This document shows, piece after piece, positions 31,804-63,075 of a stretch of DNA of 64,000 bases; the stretch's first letter is position 1; each line of letters starts with the position of its first letter. Made by a program: the position numbers and the translations under genes. The stretch comes from Shinisaurus crocodilurus (lineage: Eukaryota > Chordata > Lepidosauria > Squamata > Shinisauridae). Under the pieces are notes generated by a model. That model had not been told where the DNA came from. It worked only from the letters and a program-made list of their open reading frames with translations, and ran no database searches. The DNA lies in the NCBI GenBank assembly GCA_021292165.1, contig CM037877.1:162227580-162291579 (forward strand), written 5' to 3'.

Positions 31804-31942
31804 CAGCCTTCCCCAACCTGGCAATGCCCTCCAGATGTGTTGGACTACAACTCCCATCATCACTGCCAGCAGGGACCTGCTGGTTGGGGATGATAGGAAT
31901 TTTAGTCCAACACATCTGGAGGCAACATGCTAGGGAAGGTGG
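31804..31942. mobile_element. hAT-type foldback MITE
   Basis: Starts CAGCCTTCCCCAACCTGG; inner arms CAACTCCCATCATCACTGCC and the GGGATGATAGGAATTTTAG half. Flanks CACTAAAG (31796-31803) and CACTACAG (31943-31950) match in seven of eight bases. Confidence 0.8.
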
Positions 31943-33660
31943 CACTACAGTTTCTCCATGCCCACTGTAGCGTACCTGAACTGAAATACACAATCAGGTG
32001 AAAGTAAAGGTGCCTCTTTGTTTCAGTGGAACAGCCCCAAGTGTCCTCTCTGCTTGCAGAATTTCATCTCCTTCAAGAACCTTTAAGATTAAAAAAAAAA
32101 AAGATGTGGCTATTGGAGGCCAAATACATCTTGCTTCTCAGTCCATGCTTTGCAAATAATATTTATATGGTGGTGGCGCTGCTATTGCAACTGACCTTAG
32201 GGTCAGGCTGCGACTGAGTAACCAATGGAATCCTGACCAACCAATGGAATAAGAGATGCTGGCTTGTCCAAGACCATCTTGTGAGTGAATGGAAGAGGTA
32301 ACTTTTGAATCTGGGAATTCTTTGTTCATAGATCTTAGTTGCTACACTAGGGCCTAGTTTTCACTGGGTTGGAGTTGGAGGAATGCATTCAATTATGTGA
32401 AAGTTGATAGTACCACAATCAAGATTTAGCACATGCTCAGCTCAAGAAGTTGTGTTTTCAGTCCTAGAATGGAGCTCACAGTCATTTCACACAGCCTTCA
32501 TTTCCACTTCTGTTTCCCACTGCTCACAACTTTTATTTTCTCCTCTCCTCCACCTGCTCTCTTTCTCTTTCTTTCTTTTTGCTCTTGCTATTGTTAAACG
32601 ATTCCAAGTCAGAAACTTGCCAATCTACTACAAATCACTCAAAGATCTACCATTAGATACACATCCCCAATCTACATTTTGTCTGCCCCTGCTCTAGCAC
32701 ACTACATTGGATTAGTGGTGGTTATATTAATCTGTGTATGTTATATTCATTGCACTAGTCTCTTCCATTGCAATGAATACTTGTCTGAAGATAAAATATA
32801 CCTTAGACTCTATTGGAGCAAGAGGTTCTCCCAGAAAAAAATCCAGAGTCTTTAAGAGTCAATTGCACTTCAACAATTGATGCTGTCAGTTTTGACAATG
32901 CCAAACACTGCTCAATACTTTCAACCTGCAATTTTCTCCATGCTTCCTGCCTACTCCCATGCTGTTTAATACTTACCTGCTTAGAGGGGCTGAATCCAGT
33001 TTAACTGTCATTTTTGTTTGAATCCCCCCCCCCAAACCCTCTGGGCATAGCTTTTGTACATGTACTAAGAGTTCCCAGAGCCCCTTCCTTGATTACAAGT
33101 CAGGACAATTAAGCAAGTTTGGAACTGGTTTAATGCATGTTTACGATACAATTTTCAAGATCCGTTTCACATGTGGCATCTTAAACTGGGACACACAAAA
33201 CATCTTACATGTACTCAAGCAACTGTGAGAGGTATATACAGACTGTATGTACGTATGGATTTGATACAAGCCTATGATACAAGTGACAAGAAACATACAA
33301 GTACACAAGCCAGGAAGCCTGGGATACCATCGGCTCCCAGCCACATGTACATGCGGGACCAGGCAGCCCAAATGACTGCATCACAGCATGTGATTCTATC
33401 AAGTAAAAGTCTGATGGGAAAATATTTGAATATGGAACATCCTACTTTAGGCCAGGAGATCTAGTGGAAGGAACCCAAAGGATCAGCTAATGATGATTCT
33501 ATACCCTAGTTGTGAAACTGTTTCATTTTGCACTTAGAAGTTATGTCAGTTGCTCTTTCATTAGATTCTAAAGCTTTCTTATCCCGCCCACCCCATGTTC
33601 CCATGCATTGGATTATGCTGGGCCATTGATCACTAGGCCAATAGGACTGGTGTGGGGAAT
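31943..33660. other. intergenic, no gene recognised
   Basis: AT-rich DNA with only short frames; no bounded repeats or exon signals seen. Confidence 0.4.
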
Positions 33661-33689
33661 CTGAGGAACTGGGGGGGGGGGAGAGAATG

Positions 33690-33808
33690 TGTGGCCCTCC
33701 AAATGTTGTTGGATTGCAGCTCCCATCACCCCCCATTAGTCAGCATAGCTAATGATGCGAGTTCCAAAGCCACCTGGAGGGCCACACGCTCACCATCCCT
33801 GATCTAGG
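33690..33808. mobile_element. hAT-type foldback MITE, degenerate
   Basis: GTGGCCCTCCAAATGTTGTT, GCAGCTCCCATCACC and the mirror GCCACCTGGAGGGCCACACG. Ends diverged. Confidence 0.55.
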
Positions 33809-33820
33809 CCTTGGGGTAAT

Positions 33821-33985
33821 AGATTTATAGATCATAAGAGTTGGAAGGAGCCTTCAAGGCTATGAAGTCCAACCCCCTGCTCAATGCAGGAAACTAGAGG
33901 ATGGGTCTCCCATCCAAGTAATAACCAGGCTTGACCCTGCTTAGCTTTCCACGCTCAGACAAGCTGAGCCAGTGTAAGCCACCAT
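33821..33985 (-). repeat. SINE with 5S rRNA-like head and CR1-like tail, copy 1
   Basis: Minus strand: GGAAAGCTAAGCAGGGTCAA, GCCTGGTTATTACTTGGATG and GGAGACC reproduce the internal promoter part of 5S rRNA (A box to C box, about 60 bases). This is followed by CATTGAGCAGGGGGTTGGAC and CTCCTTCCAACTCTTATGAT, a CR1-type LINE 3' end. Same build and orientation as 54638-54800. Confidence 0.82.
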
Positions 33986-35515
33986 GCATTGCATCAGCAC
34001 AACATGTCCATCACCTCCTAGCTCAAAATTAAAACACACACACAAATACAGCTTTTCACAAGGAATGATATGCTGTTGCTAGATACACATTAAATAATGC
34101 CAAATCAAGATTAGCACGAGGACAGCAAGTCCTACCGGAAAGCCATTTACCATTGCTTATAGTCAAATACCACTCCCACCCCCATTTCCCCCCTTTGCCA
34201 CAGGTGTGAGCATTGTTGCTGCATGTCCCCCTTTTCCTCAAACTGCCTCATTGAGTCTCCCTGACAAACAATCCAGGTTTCTATACAGTGGAGCAAGCTG
34301 AAGACAATATTGTTTTGTCTCTGTATGTTTAAAACTGCCACCCACCATTTCAGAATGACATAATTGTAAATGTAGCACAGCCCCATCACCCCCAAGGGCC
34401 TGATCTTGTTTCCCACAATGTTGCTGCATTGTAAAGAACATGTGACACCTGCACAGACAGCCCTATAGTCAGTTCCAAAAGTCAATGAGGACAGAATGAA
34501 GAGGCTGCTTCATTTTTCAAGTTTGCAGGTTCATATATGTGAGCTAGTATTAATGGGGGGGGGGGGAGAATTGGTCAATTTTGAACTTTGTTGACCTGAC
34601 CTAGAGAGCAAAGAAATGTCATAATGCCTTTTGAAGAGTTTGAAAATAGGAGTAAAAATTCTGTTTCATTATATGGCCTTGCAAAAACAAATTGAGAGAT
34701 GGCACAAGAGAATGGAGCAAAGCTATTTTATTTGTATTATTGGCTAAATTCTCTGCCTTCAACTGCCCCGTGCTATTGAAGTTATAACTAAAGCCAAAGG
34801 GGTAAAAAAGAAAATTATCCCCCAATCTGTGCCTTTTCACACTCCATGTACTCTCCTACAATAAAAAGTTCAATTACCCTGTAGTGTTACAGGGTAAGGT
34901 TTTTTGGGGGTTTTTTGTATAATGTCATGGTTTAATTAAAATGACATTGCAGTCAGTCAGTGAGGGAAAATACAAGACTACACATCCATGGTATGTATGG
35001 AGTGGTTGTGTTTCTAAATGATCCTTAGCATAGTGAAATATAACACCAAAGGTATTTTTTGCTGATGCAGCTGTTAAGATAAATAGTTGTCTATCCATTC
35101 TTTTATTTAATTATTTCCATGAGATATTCAGTTCCAGGAAAAGTTCAGGAGGAAAGTTCCAGGGCATTACACATCTGTACTGAATTAACATTGTGGGTCT
35201 TATAGACAGGGCTGACCCAAGTCATTTTGTTGCCCAAGACAAAGGACAAGATGCCCCCCGCCCCACATTCCAAGTATGAAAGCTGATCAGACTGGTAGTT
35301 GACTCTTACCTCAGAATTAGTGATGGGAGAGCATCCTCCACCATACTCAAGGGCAGCAGGCTTGCTTAATGGGTACAGGGAACGTAACACTCACAGCTCT
35401 GTTCTCCAACACTTCAGCACCCAGGATCTGCTGCCTCACTTTGCCCAATGGTAGGGCTGATCCTTGATATCCTCTGTACTATAATTCTTTATACAATGTT
35501 GTATCTCTTTATGTC
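33986..35515. other. intergenic, no gene recognised
   Basis: No exon-like sequence or bounded repeats. It contains a 12-base G run at 34555-34566. Confidence 0.4.
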
Positions 35516-35648
35516 GGGTGAGCAACTTGTAGGTCAAAACATCTGGAGAGCCTCAACTCCTATCAGCCCTAGCCAGCATAGCCAATGGTGAGGGATGCTG
35601 TGAGTTGCAGGCCAAAACATCTGGAGGGACACAGGTTGCCCATCCCAG
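35516..35648. mobile_element. hAT-type foldback MITE
   Basis: GGGTGAGCAACTTGTAGG and CACAGGTTGCCCATCCC outer ends, with CCAAAACATCTGGAGGG and the mirror half. Resembles 8294-8374 and 57615-57749. Confidence 0.6.
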
Positions 35649-35793
35649 ATTTACATTAATGTGGATTAAACCATTCATAGGGCTGTATCCAGAAAAAAAA
35701 AATATTTTGGTGGAGCCCTAGATATTCTACTGGGGCAAACAGACTGTTTTTGGATAAAATATACAGTTATGCAGGTGCACTCCTGGCCACTTA

Positions 35794-35914
35794 GGGCACA
35801 ATCTCATGCATGTTTAGACAGAAAAAGAAAGTCCTACAACTCCCAGCATGCTGGCTGGGAAATGCTGAAAGTTGTAGGAGCTTTTTCTGTCTAAACATGC
35901 ATAGGATTGTGCCC
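35794..35914. repeat. foldback element, about 50-bp arms
   Basis: Starts GGGCACAATC and ends GATTGTGCCC; the inner arms carry GCATGTTTAGACAG and CTGTCTAAACATGC, CCTACAACTCCCAGC and the mirror. A partial copy of the same family ends the window at 63885-63920. Confidence 0.8.
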
Positions 35915-36630
35915 TTAATGTAGGCAGAGTCTGATGTCCCCAAGGCTTTCCACAGTGAATGTACAGTGCTCTTGCTATGCTGCAGACCAGGGTTGTTTTT
36001 GTTTTTAAAGGAATTCTGAACAGCACAGTAGTATGTGGTTGTGATGCAGGGCTGCTGCAGTACACCTGTGCATTTTCCTTGCATGTGTGCACACATGCTT
36101 TGTTGCTTAGAGTCACACTCCATGACATTTAGAAGCCTACACAGTGGGGCAGAAGATCTGCAGAACTGGGAATTTGAAAGCACTAATACAGAAGACTGTT
36201 ATATTCAAGCTTCACACAAGAGGCATCATGAACTCAAACAAAACTTTTTGTGGAGTGTGGGTAGGTACCCAATGCATTCCCCACGTTACACAGCACATGG
36301 ATTTCAGTAAATGTATAGATGTAAAACAGTTGCCAATTCATTCCCCTTGTTATGCAGCACCTTGTTGTGCACACATTGCTATAATACAAGATTTCGATAA
36401 GAAAAAATAAAAATAAAATAAAAACACCTTTTTTTTTTTTTGCTCAAGAGCAACCACTATTAAAGGCAGTCGTCATTATTCAAACCACTGACAATGAAAG
36501 TTAGTTTCTGGCCTTTGTATATATTTTGCAATAAAAATATAGTTTGCCAGAAAACTGTCTCTGGAAATTGAGTATTCCAACCAGGGGCACCCATTGTACC
36601 AACCACTATTAAAGGCATCAATGTCTGACC

Positions 36631-36984
36631 TGGTTCACACGATCACTACAGCCCACTGTGGCTTACTTAAGCCACAACGAGGTGCAATGCCCGCGGATGC
36701 CAGGCTCCCTATTCAATCCTCGGCTTGTCATGTTGTTGAACCTGGGCAACACGGGCTATTTGCGGGTTAAACAACCCTCAAATAACCCATAGATTGTTGT
36801 AGGGTTATTTGGGGGATGTTTAACCCTCAAACAACCCCTGCCACCCAGGTTTGGATGACATGACAAATCATGGCAACCCCCCACTGGGAGTTGAATATTC
36901 AAAATGGCCACCTGCACATGCCACAACAACCCATGTGGATTAAATAAGCCACAGTCGACTGTAATGATTGTGCAAACCGGCTCC
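36631..36984. mobile_element. non-autonomous DNA transposon, about 350 bp
   Basis: Long imperfect terminal inverted repeats: the left end CCTGGTTCACACGATCAC... TGTGGCTTACTTAAGCCAC pairs with the right end TGTGGATTAAATAAGCCACAG ... GATTGTGCAAACCGG. Inside are direct and inverted GGGTTAAACAACCCTC blocks. Same family as 14940 and 28537; target duplication not identified. Confidence 0.65.
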
Positions 36985-37536
36985 AACTTGGCTTTTGGGA
37001 GATATACAGTTGTGCAGGCTGTGTTTTACTAACATCCTCAGGGTACTTTGGAACATTTTTCCTATGAACTTGGTATGGAGATGACCATCCCTCTGTACTG
37101 ACCATGGACTGTGCAATGGAACAGGAAGGTACTAGATGCAAACCAACCTTTATTAAAAAAATTGTCCATGATGGAAAACGGAATTAAACAAAATATGATT
37201 CCAGTAATAAAGTGCTGCCCGGACAGGGTGCCCAAGCATGGTGAGACTATAATGTACTCCAAGGGACCAGCAGAGCCACCCAAAGACATAAGAGAAAACC
37301 CAACTAGGAAAAATTAAATAATTAATGAAAAACAATCTGAGCAGAATGGGCAAAGAACACCTCAGTCTAGCCTTAACAATTAGATTAAATACACTGCGCT
37401 CAATTGAAAAGAGGTGGGGAGGAACTGCCTTGCATGGGCACCCGAAAAATAAAAATGTTTCTGTGTACCCCAATTTGAAGCTGACTGGCTGGGCAGTTGC
37501 CCAAGAAATAAAAAGTTGTTTGGCTATGCACTTAAA

Positions 37537-37667
37537 CAGTAATGGGGAAAGTGTGGCCCTCCAGATGGTGTTGGACTATAGCTCCCATCATCTCTCACCA
37601 TTATTATGGCTAGGGCTGATGGGAGCTACAGTCCAACAACTCGAGGACCACATATTCCCCACCACTG
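37537..37667. mobile_element. hAT-type foldback MITE
   Basis: CAGTAATGGGGAAAGTGTGG and CCACATATTCCCCACCACTG ends; inner GCTCCCATCATCTCTC and GGGCTGATGGGAGCTACAG. No exact target duplication. Confidence 0.65.
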
Positions 37668-39260
37668 CCCTAAACTGGTGGTCCAAACGAAATGTTAGTT
37701 AAAGCACGCATAGTGAAGCTACATGTGCTAGTTTTCTCTACTCTCCTATAAGCACGTGTGGCCCCAAATTGGATAGGGACCAAGGTGCTCTGAGAGAGGA
37801 GGTTTAAAGCATCGCCTCACCCATTTTTGGGTGAAATTCCTCCACCACCGGGAGGGGGGGGGGTGTTGAAAAAAGAAAAAAGCCTCAATTGACTCCAATG
37901 GAGACACTTTTTTCTTTCTTTTTTTTAAACCCCACTTCCCCCACGTGTACATGGGTGGGGAAGCTTAAATCCTCCTCTCCCAGAGTGCCATGGTCCTGAT
38001 CAAAGTCGGGGCCTCGTGCACTTACAGGAGAGTAGAGAAAACTAGTACGCATACCTCCACTCTAACAAACGTTAAGTTTGGCATTGAATAAGGGCCCCAA
38101 CGCAGTCACATCAGAACAAATGATCTTAACAAAAATTTAAAATTATACCTTAATTGGACAGACTTGCTGCACATCCTCCCTCCCTCAGTCCTGCCTCGCT
38201 GCAGTGGCAACCTAAAAGCATGAGTTCCAATAAGACAGATCAACCCTCCAGTTGCCCTCCCTCCTGCACTCTGAGAAATATGGCAAGGAGACTGGGTTTT
38301 TTTATACTTCTCTGCTCCTCACTGACTATCGTTGTAGGAAGGGAGGACTCTTTTCCTTTCAGCAATGGTAGAGGGCCAGTGACAGGTCAGCCAGCAGTTT
38401 CCTGTCCGCCTCCCACCCTTTTGCTCCAGCTGGATCACGCTACCCTTCAGAGCCAGCGAGGGAACTTGCCTTGCTGCCCAAAAACCTCTTCCTCCATCAT
38501 GTTTGCTGCTCTCAGCCAAGGAGAGCCAACCTGTCTGCCTTTTACCCTGACATTCCACTCCCATGTTGTTGTTGTTGTTGTTTTTGTTGCCATGGCACTG
38601 CCACTCTCCTCCAGATGCAACTGCTGTGCACAGTGGTGCAACGAGGGTGAACTGCAGCGTCACAGCAGGAAGTGCAGCTGGCTGGGATGCTGAAAAGTGA
38701 ACCCAGCAGTTGCGCTGTGAGGGTTCAAGGAGACTGGTGGTGCCATGGAGCCCTCCTCATGAGGCCAGAGCCTCCTCACTTGGCCCCAGGCTCTATATAG
38801 CCCTAGGCATCTGTCTTGGCACAATCTACAAATGGCTTGCATACTTTTTCTGGCAATGGGAGTGCTTTCAATTTAAGAAATCTTTTCTTCTGAGAAGTTC
38901 AGTCATGCTGCTCTCTTCCTGTGCCATTGGCCAGACCCATCACCACCCTGTGTGAGAATAAGCTGGGTGACACTGTTGTGTACTAGTGAAAGAGGCTGTG
39001 GCATTCACACATTATGAATTCAAGCCCTTTAAAAGTGCCCTGCAGTGTGGGAAGTGCCCTCTTAGACATCGATTCTAGATCAAAGATACAGACCACTTCT
39101 TAATTAGCCCATCTATCTGAAACTGTAACACACAAACACTACATTAGCTTTCTGATAAATTATCCACAAAGTTGCTTTTTTAAAAAATATCAACACTACA
39201 AACATTTCTTTCTAGAAAAGGACTGTTGTGTATCCCTTCCAGCAATACCTGTGCAGTCTT
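37668..39260. other. intergenic downstream of BTBD8
   Basis: No gene recognised. An open frame of 179 codons at 38154-38693 (plus) and its antisense partner show no family motif and include a GTT-repeat tract (38566-38588). Treated as chance. Confidence 0.4.
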
Positions 39261-39264
39261 AGAT

Positions 39265-39917
39265 TTAAATAAACAATTTAGAAATTTATTGAATTTTTTT
39301 CAAAACAAAAAAAGGTACAAAACCAATCCGGAGAAAACAAACCACACATGCTGCTCTTTATAAATAAATTCCAAAACAGTTGCATCAAAACTTTTCCTGC
39401 AAATTCAAACACACATTTCTAATATTTAAAGTACTGTTGGCACACATCTTTTGACATAATCACTGTGAATCTCTTAGCCTGGAAGAAGTCACTAAGTCAC
39501 TATATGGAGAGCGATGGAGGAAAAAGGGTAGTACTTATTCTGCATTCACATTTTAATTCATTGAGCATCCAGGAATGTATGATTAAGTGGTGAATGAAAG
39601 GAGGAAGGGAGAGTAAGCCAGGTCTTTTTCATACAGGTCATCTAATTCTTCCTAAGAAGTCTAGAAAACAAACAAACAAAAAAGACATGCTCGAAAATAG
39701 CTTTTAGAAAACATCCACTTAAATTCTCAAAAGTTTATTTTACCTGCAATTAAATCGTAGTTAGAAATGGACCACTTAATGGACAGATCATTTCAATATC
39801 AAGAACCAACTCAGATGCAGTATTTATTATTGTATAGAAATATTGCATCAAATATTTACTTGCAGAGGTACAGGAAGAAGAAGAGGGAAGGAGTCCTATC
39901 TCAAACACTTGATCACT
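39265..39917 (-). other. BTBD8: candidate BTBD8 3' untranslated region
   Basis: Lies directly after the stop codon on the minus strand. The AATAAA signal at 39290-39285 suggests an end near 39265. An alternative, proximal AATAAA (reverse of TTTATT) lies near 39735. The boundary is inferred. Confidence 0.5.
39285..39290 (-). promoter_or_regulatory. BTBD8: candidate polyadenylation signal of BTBD8
   Basis: AATAAA on the minus strand about 630 bases after the stop codon. Confidence 0.45.
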
Positions 39918-59447
<19,530 letters not shown>

Positions 59448-61737
59448 CTGCAAAACAGAAAGAAAAATCATTACAGACATCAGCATCTGCAGAATAAAAT
59501 AAATTGTTCACATTTTATAAATCCTAAGCGGTTCACCAAAATTGAACAGCTATCCTGTCATACTATGAAACAAAACCACATCAAGGTGAAGTAATACCAC
59601 TAATGCAATCTAAAATTACACAGGGGTTGCCTTCCCCAACCACAAAATAATGTCAAATAAAAAGGTAATTCTCACAAGATTAGCCTTTTGAAAGCTTCAG
59701 TGATCTCGCCTGTGGCTGCAACCCTACCACCTCTTACTTGATAACCACCCAGCTGAGTTTGACAAGACTGCTTAAGGGGAAGCATGTTCAGGATTGTGTA
59801 ATCTATGGGTTAAGCTGTCTTTACTGAGTTCCTCATCTCTAGAATGGGGGGTGGGTGTACTCATTTCTAAGGAGTTTAGAAGAAACCTTCAGAAGATTAA
59901 AATGCCTTTTGTAAGAGATGAAAACTGTAGGCTCCTCCAGAAGAGTTCATAGCCAGATACAGACACAACAGGCTGGTACAGCTATCACACCAAACCATGG
60001 TTCAGCACTACAAAAAGCCACCCAGGAGTCTCTTCTCCCCCCGCATGTAGCCATTTTGTCTCTTCTTTCCCAATTTAAGGCAAACCACAGTTTGCTGCTG
60101 CTTCTAAATCAGCAAACTATTGTTTGTGCTTGCCTTGAAAATAAGGATTGGAAACCATGGTTTGATCCTGGTTTCCAGGGCAAGTTATGTGTAAGCCACA
60201 GTTTGCTAGTTCAAATGAAAGAGCAAATTATGGTTTGCTTCAAACAAAGAAAGGAGGGAGTTGCCACACAGGTAGGAGCAGGGAGAATATCGAAGACTCA
60301 TTCTTGTCGCACCAAACCATCATTTGGCATTACATCTGAGCCAGCCACCATGGGTTTTCCCTTTCTTTTCTGAATAGCCCCTTAAACCAGAGTGGTTTTT
60401 AAAAAGCAACTTGTGGTATAACACGGAGGAGAGAAAAATAATTCATGTGGTCATGATGGAGCTCCTATGTGTTCAATTCAAGCCCTGCTGCTTCTTCCTC
60501 TTCCAACATTTCTCCAAAATCATATCTACATATATACACTGATGGGAGCTAAACTGCCTCTGGCCATTCACAAAAGATCCTGAGATCATAGTGGAAAACA
60601 AACTCAAGTGTGCAATTCTCACTCAAAAAAAGACAAATTCAGTGTTGGGGGGGGGGGAACACAAGTGTCAAAATGCTATCATAATATCTAGTACAGCCAC
60701 ATTTACAGTACTGTGTATCGTTCTGGTTGATGCCATCCCACAAAGGATTTTGTAGAGCAGGAAGGGCAACCCCTCTTACTAGGTTATGCCTGAACAAGGG
60801 CTCCATGTTTGGAGGCAGTAAACCTGCGGAAGGCAAACATGTGATGGTCATCATTATGCTGCCCTGTCGTGAACTTGCAGAGGCATCTGCCCAGCCAGAT
60901 TTCGAGACAGACCGTGGAACCTGACTAAACTCCTGGTCGTTGTCAAACTTTCCTCCTTCCAGTCAAAATCAGAATGCCTCTTGATAAATCATCTTCTGCT
61001 CCAGTCACATCCTGATTTCTTTCCTCAGGACACTGCACTGGCTCAGCTGCATTGGAATGAAGCTGCCAGCCCTTGTTTCAGGTGCTCAGCACACTGGCTT
61101 CATTTGCCTCTCCTTTTGTTTATTTCCATCCACTATGGCCTCTGTGCCTTGTGCTATGCCTCTCCTTATGACTGGCCCAGATTCATCTTCTATCAAGTCG
61201 CCTCCCTTTGTTCCTTCAATTCCTTCCTCAGATCCCACTTATTTTATTCAGGAAATCCTTTCCTAGACTACCATAGCCTCTAATGCTGCTAACTCACCAT
61301 TATATAATGCTCGTTTTTCAAGCCCTGTCTCTCCACCTACCTTTGCCTTGTCAAGCTAACCTTGAGTTTAACTGTACTAGACAGGGACTCTCCTTAAACA
61401 CACACACACACACAATACAGTGCCAGCTTCAAGAGTAGGCACTGTGGGGACAAGAGCCCCCTGAGGTCCCCCCACCCTTCACCTTTGCAGCCGGTTTGTC
61501 TACCTGCCTCTTGCTCTGGCCCAGACAACGGTGGTAGTGAGAAGGAGCAATAGATCTCTGCCTACCTTCTCAGTGGCTTTCTACCTGTCAAGCAAGTGGT
61601 AGAAATGCTGAGAAAGAGGATGAGGAGCAGTAGCAGCTGGTGACAATGGTGGTGAGAAGGTAGACCCACTCAGGGAGGGGGCCCATTGAGGGTGCCTTGC
61701 CCAAGAGCCCTCCAAAACCTGGAGCCAGCAATGCAAT

Positions 61738-61856
61738 AACCTACCTCACAGGGTTGTTGTGAGGATAAAATGGAGAGGAGGAGGAGGATTATGTAAGCCA
61801 CCTTGAGTTCCTTGCAGGAAAAAAGGCGGGGTATAAATGTAATAAATAAATAAATG
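61738..61856 (+). repeat. tRNA-headed SINE, 3' part
   Basis: GGGTTGTTGTGAGGATAAAA, GCCACCTTGAGTTCCTTGCA, GGTATAAATGTAATAAATAA: the 3' half of the family at 11475 and 28779. Confidence 0.72.
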
Positions 61857-62987
61857 AGTAAGTACACAGAATAATTTGTATTCAGCAGAAGAGTTTGAAT
61901 TTATATCCCATTGCAGTGGGATAAGGACTGGTTTTCTCATAATGAACACAAACTGAAGAGCAAGTACGTAGCTTGGATCTCGATTTCTTGGGAGTGGAAT
62001 GCCACTTATGGGATACTCCTGCTGGTGAAAAGGTGTGTGTGTGTGTGTGGGGGGACACACACAATTTCTGCCAGTTCCTCCTCCTTCCTCTAACTCCCTG
62101 TAAGTCTGCCATGGAGGGTTGCAGGGACCGGTTGAATTGTAGGAGGTCGCATGGGGGCTGCAGGGGGAAGCTGCAGAAGTTACCACTCACCTTTCCTTCC
62201 TCCAGCGGGAGCCTCTGCCGGCTTGCAGCCCCTTCTGCAAATGGAAGGGCAAACTCGGGATACAACCAAATGTGCTCCCGTGAATTAATCCTGCATTTCA
62301 AGGTATGGCTTCCATAATAAGAAGTGGGAACTGTGGTATGTACTGTGACATGTGGCCTCTCCAAACATTAAATAGGTTTCAGGAGCATTCAGTAATAGCA
62401 ACATTCTTTATTTTTGGTGAAGTGACAAAAATCAACACGGTTGTCTGACTGTATGTGAACACATGAGGTAGCCATAAAAACGGCACGAACAAGCAGTCCT
62501 GCTGCCTTGACAGCTGGTCTCAAGCAGCATTTTCATTGTTTCAGGATAAGCCATATGCACTATACTTTCAAGTGTTTATTTAAATAAGCAATGCAAAAAT
62601 CGGCACTGAGCAGGACGGAGTGAAAGGGGACATTTCCACAGCAACAGTAGTTCAGTTCAAACCAGGGTTTGATCCTGGTCTACAATCCTGGCTTGCTGGA
62701 CAAGCGCAAACCATACCTTGCTGGGGTTTGCAATGGCAAACTCATTACTCTGAGCCTGCGAGGGGTGGGTGGGGAAGGAGCACATGAGCCCAAGGCGTCT
62801 TCTAGGCTCATTCTCACAGATTCGAACACAGTTTGGCATTCTGTCTGAACTGGGCCAATGGGTCTTATGTTCCAGTACTAAAAATACTGGGACTTCAGTT
62901 AAGACTGAAGCACTTTGCTGAAGAGGCACCATCAGGGTTGCAACCCAGATAATAGGAAAAAGGGTTCCATCCAAGGTCACGAAAGAG

Positions 62988-63075
62988 CAGCCTTCCCCAA
63001 CTTGGCACCCTCCAGATGTGTTGGACTACAACTCCCAGCATCCCCCAGCCAGCCATGCCAGGTCAGAGAAGGCTG
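62988..63075. mobile_element. hAT-type MITE, shortened
   Basis: CAGCCTTCCCCAACTTGG left end, CAGAGAAGGCTG right end; the flanks CGAAAGAG and TGCAAGAG match in six of eight bases. Confidence 0.65.

Noticed and set aside
33902..33980. 5S rRNA gene candidate
   Set aside because: Only the internal promoter part is present; the beginning and end of 5S are missing and the sequence runs into a CR1-like tail.
38154..38693. Open frame of 179 codons (plus strand) with a long antisense frame
   Set aside because: No domain, no splice context and a simple GTT repeat inside; composition does not look like coding sequence. Likely chance in intergenic DNA.
60981..61283. 100-codon frame resembling a membrane protein
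   Set aside because: The sequence resembles the 3' part of a LINE (including the AGACAGGGACTCTCC end) and has no gene context.
61882..62364. 160-codon minus-strand frame
   Set aside because: Contains a GT/CA repeat translated as histidine/threonine runs and no family motif.
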